From assembly GCA_002708995.1 (NCBI GenBank), contig PAPT01000036.1, positions 1-32,451 on the forward strand: DNA of 32,451 nucleotides. Direction: 5' to 3'. The notes beneath the pieces are model-generated. The model was not told the DNA's origin. It ran no database searches and was given only the letters and a program-made list of their open reading frames with translations. The translations under genes and the position numbers were made by a program. Shown here piece after piece: positions 1 through 8,369 of the stretch. The first letter of the stretch is position 1; each line of letters opens with the position of its first letter. The DNA comes from Geminicoccus sp. (GTDB lineage: Bacteria > Pseudomonadota > Alphaproteobacteria > UBA7985).

Positions 1-271
1 CGCGTGCACACTGTGCCTTGCGGCTGCGACCGGCGGATCGTCCAGCTCGAAATTGCGTTTGCGCCGCCACCGCGGCACCTCCAGCGCAACTAGCTTGGCC
101 AGATCGGCCAGCGCCCAGCGGCAGCCCTTCCCGTACTACCTGCCGGAGTTCGGGAACCCTGTGCAGGATTCTCTCTCACCGATCGACCTCAGCGCCTACC
201 TCAAGGAGACGCTCACGCCCACCCTTCCTCACGAGTGTCGGCGGCACGACGAGTGCAAAACACTCGGTGGC
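1..271. other. Unassigned segment upstream of a broken ABC ATPase
   Basis: This segment resembles no part of an ABC transporter and replaces the expected first half of the neighbouring ATPase. The plus-strand frame that runs into the ATPase stays open here but contains no plausible start: the first usable codon is TTG at 53 with no ribosome binding site. On the minus strand an open stretch of about 44 codons (about 132 to 1) runs off the window edge, with several basic residues. It may be the end or middle of another gene, but I do not recognise it. The segment could be foreign DNA joined by rearrangement, or an assembly join. Confidence 0.35.
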
Positions 272-967
272 CTCAAGCTGACGGATGACAAGATCGGGCC
301 GGCAACGCGCCCCGGTGAGATCGTCGGTCTCTCCGGGCTGGTCGGGGCAGGGCGCAGCGAGCTGGCGCACGCCATCTATGGCGCTGCACCGCTGGATCAG
401 GGTGATATCTCCATCGACGGCGCGCCGCTGAGCGCGCATTCAGTCAACGACGCTGTGCAGCTGGGCATGGCGCTGGTGCCCGAATCCCGGCGCTCGCAGG
501 GCCTGTTCATGGGGCGCTCGATCCGCGAGAACATCTCGCTGCCCTATCTGGATCGTTTCATGGGCTGGCTGGGCCTGCGCTTCAATCAGGAGCGCGAGCG
601 CGTCGCCCACTTCGGGGAAAGCACGGCGCTCAAGTACGGCGACCTTGCCGACCCGGTCAGCACGCTCTCCGGGGGTAACCAGCAAAAGGTGCTGTTCGCC
701 CGTGCTGCCTTGGGTGAGCCGCGGCTGCTGATCGCCGATGAGCCGACCCGCGGGGTCGATGTCGGCGCCAAGCGCGGCATCTACGACCTCATTGTCGGGC
801 TGGCCGAGCGCGGCCTCGGGGTGCTGCTGATCTCTTCGGAAATCGAGGAAATCCTCGGCCTGTCGCACCGGGTGCTGGTGCTCTCTCGCGGGCAGGTCAC
901 CGCCGAGCTGACCGGCGACGATATCAATGAGAACGCCGTCATGGCGGCGGCCTTCGGAGCAAACTAG
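53..967 (+). pseudogene. Truncated sugar-type ABC transporter ATPase (C-terminal RbsA-like domain only)
   Basis: Ribose/xylose-type importer ATPases carry two nucleotide-binding domains, about 500 residues in all. Only the second is present here. Homology begins near base 272 with LKLTDDKIGP, followed by the degenerate Walker A of domain 2 (GLSGLVGAGRSEL), the signature LSGGNQQKV, Walker B LLIADEPTRGVD and the switch region SSEIEEIL. The roughly 73 codons before that match nothing in the family, and the only start is a TTG at 53 without a Shine-Dalgarno site. The permease starts one base after its stop, so this was the ATPase of that transporter. The reading frame is intact, so a hybrid protein could be made, but it lacks the catalytically competent first domain. 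I read it as a rearranged, probably non-functional gene. A sequencing or assembly join cannot be excluded. Confidence 0.65.
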
Positions 968-968
968 C

Positions 969-1907
969 ATGTTGAATTTCGCCCTGCTGTTTCGGAACTA
1001 CGGCATTCTGCTGGTCACCATCGGCCTGTTTGTCGTGCTCGCGGTGACCGCCGACGGCTTTGCGACCGAACGCAACCTGCGTAATATCCTCGACCAGCAG
1101 TCGATGGTGATCATCGCGGCAGCCTTCATGACCATCGCGATCATATCCGGGAACTTCGATGTCTCGGTGTCAGCGATCTTCGTCACCGCCCCGCTGTTCG
1201 GGCTCAAGGTCGAAAACATGACCGGGAACGTGTTCCTCGCCGTGGTTGCGGCGATCGCCGTGGGCCTGATCATGGGGGCGATCAACGGCTTCATCGTCAC
1301 CCGATTGAAAATCAATTCCTTCATCGGCACGCTGGCGACATCATTCATGTTCTTCGGCGCAGGCTTTCTGATCTCAAGCCGCTCGCTGATGCGGCCGGAG
1401 ACCGACGCCTATCGGCTGATCGCGCGCTCGCGCTTTCTCGGGCTGACTTCGGCGACGTGGATCGCGATCGCCGTGGTGATCATCGCCACAATCCTGCTCA
1501 GCCGGACCCGCTTCGGGCGCAACGTCTTCGCCGTGGGCGGCAATATGGAAGCCGCGCGTCTGGCTGGTGTGGCCGTCAACCGGGTGCAGACCATGGCCTT
1601 CCTGCTGCTCGGCGCGGCTGCGGCGCTGGCCGGGGTGCTGAACTCGTCGCGTTCGATCTCGGCCCAGCCCTCGGACGACTTCAGCTTCGTCTTTGCCGTG
1701 CTGACTGCCGTGATCGTCGGCGGGACATCTATCGCAGGCGGGCAGGGGGCAATCTGGCGGACGACAACAGCCGCGTTCTTCCTCGCCTTCCTCAACAACG
1801 GATTCAACCTGCTGCAGATCGACCCGATCTGGCAGCGGCTGATCGAGGGCGCGGTGATCATCATGGCGGTCGCCGTCGATACCTGGACCAAGAACAGACG
1901 AGCTTAG
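969..1907 (+). CDS. ABC transporter permease, ribose/sugar type (BPD_transp_2)
   Basis: This is a 312-residue integral membrane permease of the RbsC/XylH family, forming the inner-membrane channel of a carbohydrate-type importer. Hydrophobic segments run through almost the whole length. Family motifs are visible: ISGNFDVSVSAIF (family form SGGIDLSVG), TRFGRNVFAVGGNMEAARLAG, and a glycine-rich VGGTSIAGGQG near the end. The ATG at 969 follows GGAG at 956-959 and sits directly after the ATPase stop. No periplasmic binding protein is in view; it would lie left of the window if it exists. The next genes are hydantoinase-like, so the cargo may be a nitrogen heterocycle or nucleoside-like compound rather than a sugar. 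That is inference from context. Confidence 0.9.
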   Translation: MLNFALLFRNYGILLVTIGLFVVLAVTADGFATERNLRNILDQQSMVIIAAAFMTIAIISGNFDVSVSAIFVTAPLFGLKVENMTGNVFLAVVAAIAVGLIMGAINGFIVTRLKINSFIGTLATSFMFFGAGFLISSRSLMRPETDAYRLIARSRFLGLTSATWIAIAVVIIATILLSRTRFGRNVFAVGGNMEAARLAGVAVNRVQTMAFLLLGAAAALAGVLNSSRSISAQPSDDFSFVFAVLTAVIVGGTSIAGGQGAIWRTTTAAFFLAFLNNGFNLLQIDPIWQRLIEGAVIIMAVAVDTWTKNRRA

Positions 1908-1919
1908 GAGGACACGATC

Positions 1920-3461
1920 ATGATCAGAATTGGTGTTGATGTTGGTGGTACGAACACTGACGCCGTGATTATGGACGGCAGTGATTTTGTCGCCGGTTCC
2001 AAACGCCTGACGACCCCGGATATTATCTCCGGGGTGCGCAACGCCCTCGCCGCCACGATGGAAGAGGCCAGCGGCAAGGTCAGCGACATCGGCGCGCTTA
2101 TGGTCGGGACCACGCACTTCGTGAACGCGCTCGTGCGCCGGCGCGACCTCGCGCCGACCGGGGTGATCCGCATCTGTTTGCCCTCGGGCTCCAGCATTCC
2201 GCCGTTCTCCGACTGGCCCTCGGACCTGATCGACGGGCTGGACGGGCACTACCGCCTGATCCATGGCGGCTATGAGATGGACGGGCGCGAAATCGCTGCG
2301 CTGAACAAGGACGAGCTGCTGCAGGCCGTCACCGACCTGCGCGCCGAAGGCATTACCGAAATCGCGCTCAGCAGCGTGTTCTCTACCGTTCGCTCGGATA
2401 TGGAGGAGCAGGCCTTCGACATCATCACCGAAGCCTTCCCTAATCAGTCGGTGACCAAGTCCACGGATATCGGCCGGCTGGGCCTGCTGGAGCGCGAGAA
2501 CGCGGCGATCATCAACGGCGCCCTGCGCCCGCTGGCGGCCGAGGTGGTGGAATCCTTCCTCGCGCTGGCCGAGGAGCTGGACCTGCAGTGCCCGCTCTAT
2601 TTCACGAAGAACGACGGCACGCTCATTTCCGCGGATCAGGTCAGCCGCCTGCCCGTGCTGACCTTCGCCTGCGGCCCGACCAACTCGATGCGCGGGGCGG
2701 CCTTCCTCTCCGGTATCAAGAACGGGCTGGTCGCCGATGTCGGTGGCACCACCATGGACGTGGGTGAGGTGCAGAACGGCTTCCCCCGGCCTGCGGGGAC
2801 AGCGGTTTCAGTGGCGGACGTGCAGACCAATTTCTCCATGCCGGACGTGATCAGCATCGGGCTGGGTGGCGGCTCCATCATCGACCGGGAGGCGGTGACG
2901 GTCGGCCCTGACTCCGTCGGTCACAGACTGCTCGAAGAAAGCGTGGTTTTCGGGGGATCGGTGCTTACCGCCTCTGACATTGCCGTCGCCGCCGGACGCA
3001 CGGAAATGGGCGATCATCCGCCCGGAGACCTGCCCGATCTCGCCGGGCTGATCGGTGCGCTGGACCAGAAGGCCGGTGATGCGATCGCGCGCTCGCGCAC
3101 CTCGGGTGAGGCGATGACCGTAATCGCCGTCGGCGGCGGGGCCGTCCTGCTCCCCGACGAACTCGACGGGCTGGAGGTGGTACGCCCACCCCACTACGAC
3201 CTCGCCAACGCCATCGGTGCGGCCATCGCACAGGTCTCGGGCGAAGATTCCCGCGTGATCGCGCTGGCCGAGAGCATGACCCGCGAGGAAGCCATCCAGT
3301 CGGTGGTCGAGGCCGCCGAGGCTGCCGCTGTCGGCAACGGAGCCGACCCGGACACGCTGCAACTGCTCAGCCAGAGCGACGTGCCGCTGGCCTATCTGCC
3401 CGGCAGCAACCTGGCGATTAGCGTCACGGTTGTCGGCGAACTGAACATGAAAGGGACGTGA
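1920..3461 (+). CDS. Short hydantoinase/oxoprolinase A-like protein (HyuA family)
   Basis: This 513-residue protein belongs to the hydantoinase/oxoprolinase group, whose members use ATP to activate and open cyclic amides such as N-methylhydantoin or 5-oxoproline. The actin-like ATP-binding fold is visible in GVDVGGTNTDAV (residues 5-16), the FACGPTNSMRGAAF segment, VADVGGTTMDVG and the glycine-rich IGLGGGS. At 513 residues it is well short of the usual ~690-residue HyuA and lacks most of the C-terminal domain. The ATG at 1920 follows a perfect AGGAGG at 1906-1911 that overlaps the permease stop. The next gene is a DUF917 protein rather than HyuB, a recurrent pairing for short HyuA-like proteins. 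The substrate is unknown. Confidence 0.88.
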   Translation: MIRIGVDVGGTNTDAVIMDGSDFVAGSKRLTTPDIISGVRNALAATMEEASGKVSDIGALMVGTTHFVNALVRRRDLAPTGVIRICLPSGSSIPPFSDWPSDLIDGLDGHYRLIHGGYEMDGREIAALNKDELLQAVTDLRAEGITEIALSSVFSTVRSDMEEQAFDIITEAFPNQSVTKSTDIGRLGLLERENAAIINGALRPLAAEVVESFLALAEELDLQCPLYFTKNDGTLISADQVSRLPVLTFACGPTNSMRGAAFLSGIKNGLVADVGGTTMDVGEVQNGFPRPAGTAVSVADVQTNFSMPDVISIGLGGGSIIDREAVTVGPDSVGHRLLEESVVFGGSVLTASDIAVAAGRTEMGDHPPGDLPDLAGLIGALDQKAGDAIARSRTSGEAMTVIAVGGGAVLLPDELDGLEVVRPPHYDLANAIGAAIAQVSGEDSRVIALAESMTREEAIQSVVEAAEAAAVGNGADPDTLQLLSQSDVPLAYLPGSNLAISVTVVGELNMKGT

Positions 3462-3463
3462 CC

Positions 3464-4531
3464 ATGGCTAACCGTATCAAAAAGGTCGACCGCGAAGCCC
3501 TGGCCCTGATTGCGAAGGGGTCGACGGTCCTCGGTGCGGGCGGTGGGGGTGATCCCTACGTTGGCCGGTTGATGGTGCAGCAGATCCTTGGTGAGGCCGG
3601 ATCGGTCGATGTCGTACAGATCGAAGACCTCAACCACAACGCGCTGGTTCTGCCCATTGCGATGATGGGCGCGCCTCAGGTGATGCAGGAGAAGTTTCCC
3701 AGCGGCAAAGAGATCCCCAAGCTGATCGAGATGATGGAACGTCTGCTCGAGCGTAAGGTCGAGGCGATCCTGTGTATCGAGGCCGGTGGCCTGAACTCAA
3801 CCATCCCGTTCATCGCCGCTGCGCAGATGGGCATTCCGATCGTCGACGCCGACGCCATGGGCCGCGCTTTCCCGGAGCTGCAGATGGTGACCCTGACGCT
3901 GGGCGGCATGGGGGCAACCCCGATGGCCATGGTCGATGACAAGGGCAACGGGGCCACCTTCGACACGATTTCCAACCAGTGGACCGAGAAACTGGCCCGC
4001 GCCCTGACCATCGAAATGGGGGGCTCGGCCATGGTCTCGCTCTACCCGATCCTCGCCGGTCCCAGCCGCCCTTACCTGATCGAAGGCTCACTTTCCACGG
4101 CGCTGGACATGGGGCGGATTCTCGATGAGCACAAGAGCGGTGCTGCCCATGCGCTCGCCGACACCTACGGCGGCCGGGTGTTGTTCACCGGGCGGGTCAG
4201 GGATGTCGAGCGCCGCTCGGATGCCGGTTTTACCAAGGGCAAACTCGTGCTCGAAGGCCAGCTCGATTTCGACGGCAAGGGCATGGATCTTTCGTTCCAG
4301 AATGAATTCCTCGCCGGCTGGGTTGAGGGCGATCTGGTCGCGACCACCCCGGACCTGATTACGCTGCTCGACGCGAACACGGGCGGGCCGGTGACGACCG
4401 ACATGGTCAAGTACGGCCTCTCCGTGCACGTCCTTGGTCTGCCCTGCGACCCGATCTGGCGCAGTGATGAGGCCATCGGTCTGGTCGGTCCCCGCTACTT
4501 CGGGATCGATGCTGACTATCAGCCTCTCTGA
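3464..4531 (+). CDS. DUF917 family protein
   Basis: This 355-residue protein of the DUF917 family has no firmly established reaction. A glycine-rich loop GAGGGGDP (residues 24-31) near the N-terminus is the family's most recognisable motif. CIEAGGLNS (about 104-112) and IVDADAMGRAFPEL (126-139) are also conserved-looking. No signal peptide or membrane segment is seen, so it is probably cytoplasmic. The ATG at 3464 is preferred over GTG at 3458 because AAAGGGA at 3450-3456 is correctly spaced only for the ATG. The gene begins two bases after the short hyuA-like gene, so the two are very likely translationally coupled. Inference: the pair works as one enzyme, with DUF917 taking the role HyuB has in canonical systems. 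Confidence 0.88.
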   Translation: MANRIKKVDREALALIAKGSTVLGAGGGGDPYVGRLMVQQILGEAGSVDVVQIEDLNHNALVLPIAMMGAPQVMQEKFPSGKEIPKLIEMMERLLERKVEAILCIEAGGLNSTIPFIAAAQMGIPIVDADAMGRAFPELQMVTLTLGGMGATPMAMVDDKGNGATFDTISNQWTEKLARALTIEMGGSAMVSLYPILAGPSRPYLIEGSLSTALDMGRILDEHKSGAAHALADTYGGRVLFTGRVRDVERRSDAGFTKGKLVLEGQLDFDGKGMDLSFQNEFLAGWVEGDLVATTPDLITLLDANTGGPVTTDMVKYGLSVHVLGLPCDPIWRSDEAIGLVGPRYFGIDADYQPL

Positions 4532-4628
4532 TTATCACCCGGCAAAAATACTGAGAGAAAGGATCCACAGATCAAATAAAATAAGAATAACGGCAGAAGT
4601 AATGAGCCAGACATATGATTAAAACTGC

Positions 4629-4656
4629 TCAAAACGTGAATTTAATGACGTTTTGA
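4629..4656. promoter_or_regulatory. Perfect 9-bp inverted repeat, candidate operator
   Basis: TCAAAACGT (4629-4637) and its exact complement ACGTTTTGA (4648-4656) flank a 10-base AT-rich spacer. Centre-to-centre spacing of 19 bases fits binding of a dimeric regulator on one DNA face. No T-run follows, which argues against a terminator for the DUF917 gene, although an RNA hairpin remains possible. Confidence 0.4.
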
Positions 4657-4725
4657 AACAGGGACGCGTGTGATTCATTGAAAAAAAGAAGTATTCAGTG
4701 AGTTATGCGGCTGAATTGCTGGATA

Positions 4726-4746
4726 TTGAGTGGATAAAGCACTCAA
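4726..4746. promoter_or_regulatory. 7-bp inverted repeat, candidate operator
   Basis: TTGAGTG (4726-4732) and CACTCAA (4740-4746) are perfect complements around a 7-base spacer, in the AT-rich region upstream of the binding-protein gene. This is compatible with a repressor or activator site. A repeat this short in AT-rich DNA can also arise by chance. Confidence 0.25.
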
Positions 4747-4820
4747 ATTGAATAAAAAATACATTCTCAGATATTTTTTTAGTCTTGCTAAAAAGTATAG
4801 ACTCTTCCTAGTGTGCGACT

Positions 4821-4834
4821 GTGCAACGATGCAC
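4821..4834. promoter_or_regulatory. GTGCA-N4-TGCAC palindrome near the operon start
   Basis: GTGCA (4821-4825) and TGCAC (4830-4834) form a perfect 5-bp inverted repeat about 46 bases before the start codon at 4880. It probably lies in the core promoter or 5' leader, where a bound repressor would block transcription. The repeat is short and was judged by eye. Confidence 0.28.
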
Positions 4835-4879
4835 ATCCACGGGCTTACCGCTCAGGAAAGCTTCTAGGAGGAGATCGAG

Positions 4880-6442
4880 ATGAAACTGAAATATTTACTG
4901 GGAAGCGTTGTAGCTGCGTCCGCGTCTATCGCGTCAGCAGCCTTCGCCGAGACGGTGCTGAGACTGGATGAGGTCGCGGTTGGCGAGCTGGATCCGGCAA
5001 AGGCATCGGATTACGCCGACAGTATCCTGATGTTTAACGTGTACGATACGCTGGTTCTGCCGAACCAAGGTGGTCCGGGGCACTCCGGTCACCTGGCTGA
5101 AAGCTGGTCTTCGGAGGGTGCGACCTTCACCTTCAATCTGCGTGATGGCGTGAGCTTCCAGTCTGGCAACACCATGACGGCTAAGGACGTGGTCTACTCG
5201 CTCGACCGCGCTCAGGCACTGGGCTCCGGCCTCAGCTACCTGTTCGCGGGCGTGAGTGCCGAAGCCATCGATGACAGCACGGTCCAGTTCACGCTGGGTG
5301 CGCCGAACGCGGCCTTCGTCGCGTCTATGGTGCGCCTGCCGATCGTGGACATGGCTTACGTCGAGGCGAACAAGAGCGACGAGTGGGGCGAGTCCCTGCT
5401 CTCCGGGACCAGTGCAGGCACGGGGGCTTACTCCGTTGTCAACCACAACCCGCAGGAAGAAACCGTGATGGCGAAGTGGGACGACTACTTCCTCGGTGTG
5501 GCCGACGCTGCGCCGGACACGGTGCGTCTGCGCTACGGCCTGGAAGCAGCGACCGTTCGTACCCTGATCGCTCAGGGTGAGCACGACATCGCCAGCCAGT
5601 GGCTGCCGCCAGAGGTGATCAAGGCCCTGTCCGACAACGGCGCTCAGCTGCTGACCGAGACCGGTACTGGTGCGTTCTATTTCAAGATGAACACCACCAA
5701 GGCGCCGCTGGATGACGTCAACTGTCGCCGTGCGCTGGCCAGCGCCTTTGACTACGCGACCGCCATCCGGATGATCGCCATCACTGATGACGTGTCTGCT
5801 GGTTCGCCGTCCACCGGCGCTATTCCGGTGGGCATGTTCGGCGCCAACGGCACCAACATGGTACAGGCTCAGGACATGGACGCTGCCAAGGCGCACATGG
5901 CGGCCTGCTCCTACGATTTCGCTGACTACGACATCGAAGTCAGCTGGATCGCGGAAGTGCCGCTCGAAGAACGTTTCGCGCTGCTGATGCAGTCGAACTT
6001 CGCGCAGCTGGGCATCAAGTCGCACATCAAGAAGCTGCCGTGGGCGCTGTTCGCCGAGCAGGTTTCCAGCCCGGAAAACACGCCTCACATCAGCCAGCTG
6101 TTCGTGAACGCCGTTACCGGTGACCCCGACACGCTGCTCTACGGCATGTACCACTCGTCCAACCCGGGCACCTGGCAGTCGCCTGAGTACCTGAACGACG
6201 CAGAGGTTGATGCCTTCCTCGAAGCAGGCCGTGCGGCCGGCAGCGAGGCAGGGCGTCAGGAAGCCTACGCCGGGCTGAACGCCCGCCTGATGGACCTGGC
6301 GGCAACGATCTACGGCTTCGACCGTCAGTCGGTCTTCGCTGCATCCAACCGGGTCCGGGTTCCGGCCATGACCGATCCTTCCATGGCCTTTGGCCTGGAT
6401 GGTCTGGGCTTCTCGTTCCGTCTGATGGAAATGACTGAATAA
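4880..6442 (+). CDS. Peptide/opine-type ABC transporter substrate-binding protein (SBP_bac_5)
   Basis: This 520-residue extracytoplasmic solute receptor belongs to the family-5 binding proteins (DppA/OppA group), which capture peptides, opines and related compounds. Residues 1-23 are a signal peptide with a basic start and an Ala-rich core ending AFA before ET; there is no lipobox cysteine, so it is a soluble periplasmic protein. Family landmarks include LAESWS, FNLRDGVSFQSGN and MTAKDVVYSLDRA in the N-terminal lobe, and LDDVNCRRALASAFDY in the middle. The ATG at 4880 has a strong upstream AGGAGGAG. It is the first gene of the long operon and is separated from its permease by a hairpin (6463-6500), as is common when the receptor is needed in excess. 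Ligand unknown; the downstream enzymes suggest a cyclic amide or modified peptide. Confidence 0.93.
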   Translation: MKLKYLLGSVVAASASIASAAFAETVLRLDEVAVGELDPAKASDYADSILMFNVYDTLVLPNQGGPGHSGHLAESWSSEGATFTFNLRDGVSFQSGNTMTAKDVVYSLDRAQALGSGLSYLFAGVSAEAIDDSTVQFTLGAPNAAFVASMVRLPIVDMAYVEANKSDEWGESLLSGTSAGTGAYSVVNHNPQEETVMAKWDDYFLGVADAAPDTVRLRYGLEAATVRTLIAQGEHDIASQWLPPEVIKALSDNGAQLLTETGTGAFYFKMNTTKAPLDDVNCRRALASAFDYATAIRMIAITDDVSAGSPSTGAIPVGMFGANGTNMVQAQDMDAAKAHMAACSYDFADYDIEVSWIAEVPLEERFALLMQSNFAQLGIKSHIKKLPWALFAEQVSSPENTPHISQLFVNAVTGDPDTLLYGMYHSSNPGTWQSPEYLNDAEVDAFLEAGRAAGSEAGRQEAYAGLNARLMDLAATIYGFDRQSVFAASNRVRVPAMTDPSMAFGLDGLGFSFRLMEMTE

Positions 6443-6462
6443 TCACAGGATTATTCATCGGC

Positions 6463-6500
6463 GAGGTGGGCTGAAGGTCTCAGCCCACCTCACTCTTTTC
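6463..6500 (+). terminator. Intercistronic rho-independent terminator/attenuator
   Basis: GAGGTGGGCTGA (6463-6474) pairs perfectly over 12 bp with TCAGCCCACCTC (6480-6491) around a 5-base loop and is followed by ACTCTTTTC. It lies between the binding-protein gene and the first permease. It probably stops part of the transcripts and protects the receptor mRNA, giving more receptor than membrane components. Confidence 0.75.
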
Positions 6501-6510
6501 AAGGTGTGTT

Positions 6511-7539
6511 ATGTCCCAGCTTGTCGGCATTCTTGTCCGTAGAATTGGCATTTCAGTCGTCGTCCTGATCGGCGTGTCGATGCTGATTTTTGCCATTGCC
6601 CGGATTATACCCGGTGATCCGGCACGGATCGCGCTAGGCCCCAACGCCACCGCCGAGCAGATCGCCAAGCTGCGGGGTGAAATGCACCTCGATGAAAACA
6701 TCGTCATCCAGTACGGGTTCTTCATCAAGGATCTGGTCAGTGGTGACCTCGGCACCTCGCTCTATACCAACCGACCCGTTACCCTCGATATTGCGCAATT
6801 CCTGCCTGCCACGCTGGAGCTGGTGTTCCTCGCCGGGGTGATCATGGTGGGCCTCGGGCTGCCGCTGGGCATCCTTGCTGCGCGCTTCCGCAACAAGTGG
6901 CCCGACCATCTGGTGCGGGCATTGGCCCTGCTGACGGTCTCAGCCCCCAGCTTCGTCTGGGCGGTAATTCTGATGCTGCTGTGCGCCTACTACCTGCCGC
7001 TGTTCCCCATCGCGGGGCGGCTCTCTGACATCTACGAAATCGAGCGGGTCACGGGCTTTCTGACCATCGATACACTGATCGCCGGCAATGTTGCGGCCTT
7101 CCTCGACGTCTGGCACCACCTGATCCTGCCAGCGGTGGCACTGGCGCTCTCCGGCATCGGGCAGGCGGCGCGGCTGACCCGCGCCAATATGGTCGAGACC
7201 TACGAGAAGCCCTATATCGAAATGGCGCAGGCCTACGGCTTCTTCCCGCACCGGATCGCGCGCATCTATGCTTTCAAGCCGTCGCTGATCCCGTCGCTGA
7301 CCATCATCGGCCTCGACTTCGCCGCCATGCTCGGCAACGCCTTTCTGGTCGAGGCGGTCTTCGCCTGGCCGGGGCTGAGCCGCTACGGGGTCAACGTCAT
7401 TCTGCGCAAGGATCTGAACGCGATCATGGGCACGGTGCTGATCATCGCGCTGACCTTCCTGATCGTGAACATCATCGTCGACCTGCTGATCGCGGTGCTG
7501 AACCCGCGCATCCGGCACTCCACGCGGGTGCAGTCGTGA
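6511..7539 (+). CDS. Peptide-type ABC transporter permease (DppB family)
   Basis: This 342-residue inner-membrane permease belongs to the DppB/OppB family. The N-terminus has the family pattern of one membrane helix (about residues 9-29) followed by the motif IPGDPARIALGPNAT, then a loop and five further hydrophobic segments. The coupling region facing the ATPases is seen in ARLTRANMVETYEKPYI followed by AQAYG. The ATG at 6511 has AAGGTG at 6501-6506, just after the attenuator hairpin. It overlaps the next permease gene at its stop codon, so the two are translationally coupled. It should form the heterodimeric channel with the 7539-8369 product. Confidence 0.93.
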   Translation: MSQLVGILVRRIGISVVVLIGVSMLIFAIARIIPGDPARIALGPNATAEQIAKLRGEMHLDENIVIQYGFFIKDLVSGDLGTSLYTNRPVTLDIAQFLPATLELVFLAGVIMVGLGLPLGILAARFRNKWPDHLVRALALLTVSAPSFVWAVILMLLCAYYLPLFPIAGRLSDIYEIERVTGFLTIDTLIAGNVAAFLDVWHHLILPAVALALSGIGQAARLTRANMVETYEKPYIEMAQAYGFFPHRIARIYAFKPSLIPSLTIIGLDFAAMLGNAFLVEAVFAWPGLSRYGVNVILRKDLNAIMGTVLIIALTFLIVNIIVDLLIAVLNPRIRHSTRVQS

Positions 7540-8369
7540 TGCGCGCGCTCCGGATCATCGTCCGCAACCCGATGAGCCTGCTGGGGCTGATCCTTGTCGG
7601 CATCGTGGTACTCTCGGCGCTGCTGGCGCCGTGGATCGCGCCCTACCCGGACCACAACGGCGCGGTGGTGGACTTTCTGAACAACAACCGTGCGCCCTCG
7701 CTGAAGAACCTTATGGGCACGGACCTCGTAGGCCGGGATATCCTCAGCCGGATCATGTACGGCTACCAGATTTCGCTGGTGTTGGGGGTGATCGTGCTCG
7801 CCATCGCTACGCCGATCGGCACCCTCTTCGGCCTGATCGCGGGCTACCGGGGCGGTTGGGTCGAGATCGTGCTGATGCGCATCGTCGACATCTTCCTGTC
7901 GATCCCGCCGCTGGTGCTGGCCATCGCCATGATGGGGGTGCTGGAGCCGACGCTGACCAACGCCATGCTGGCGGTGACACTCATGTGGTGGCCCTGGTAC
8001 GCGCGGCTGGTCTATTCCATCGCGCGCGGCGAGCGGGAGGAGGGCTACGTTGTCGCCGCCGAGGTGATCGGCGCCTCGACCTGGCACATCATCTTCCGCG
8101 AGATCCTGCCCAACTGCCTGCCTGCGATCATCACCAAGATGACGCTGGACATGGGCTTCGTCATCATCATCGCGTCGTCGCTGAGCTTCCTCGGGCTGGG
8201 CGTACAGCCCCCGACCCCGGATCTGGGTTCGATGGTGGCCGAGGGCGCGCGCTACCTGCCCGACAGTTGGTGGCTGACGGTCTTCCCCGGCCTGTCGATC
8301 CTCGTAGCCGTGTTCGGCTTCAATTTGCTCGGTGACGGCCTGCGCGAAGCGCTGGAGGTGCAGTCATGA
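7539..8369 (+). CDS. Peptide-type ABC transporter permease (DppC family)
   Basis: This 276-residue partner permease belongs to the DppC/OppC family. It has an N-terminal helix, then LMGTDLVGRDILSRIMYG, the diagnostic DppC segment, and five more hydrophobic stretches. The ATPase-coupling EAA-like loop is EGYVVAAEVIGAS. The C-terminal part shows FLGLGVQPPTPDLGSMV, typical of the family. Start choice: ATG at 7539 overlaps the preceding TGA; GTG one codon earlier (7536) is possible. It shares an ATGA overlap with the next gene. It is slightly shorter than many DppC proteins at the N-terminus. Confidence 0.93.
   Translation: MRALRIIVRNPMSLLGLILVGIVVLSALLAPWIAPYPDHNGAVVDFLNNNRAPSLKNLMGTDLVGRDILSRIMYGYQISLVLGVIVLAIATPIGTLFGLIAGYRGGWVEIVLMRIVDIFLSIPPLVLAIAMMGVLEPTLTNAMLAVTLMWWPWYARLVYSIARGEREEGYVVAAEVIGASTWHIIFREILPNCLPAIITKMTLDMGFVIIIASSLSFLGLGVQPPTPDLGSMVAEGARYLPDSWWLTVFPGLSILVAVFGFNLLGDGLREALEVQS

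Larger units (their letters stand above)
4532..4879 (+). promoter_or_regulatory. AT-rich control region upstream of the ABC/hydantoinase operon
   Basis: This 348-base non-coding stretch is far richer in A and T than the genes on either side. It separates the DUF917 gene from the long operon starting at 4880, so it should hold that operon's promoter and operators. Three inverted repeats are listed separately. I could not fix a single convincing -35/-10 pair, although runs such as TATTTTTTTAG and AGTATAGAC around 4771-4801 are candidates. A strong Shine-Dalgarno sequence (AGGAGGAG, about 4866-4873) precedes the ATG at 4880. Confidence 0.6.

Noticed and set aside
4934-6154. Minus-strand open frame of 406 codons
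   Set aside because: It is entirely opposite the binding-protein gene, which has a signal peptide, family motifs and a strong ribosome binding site.
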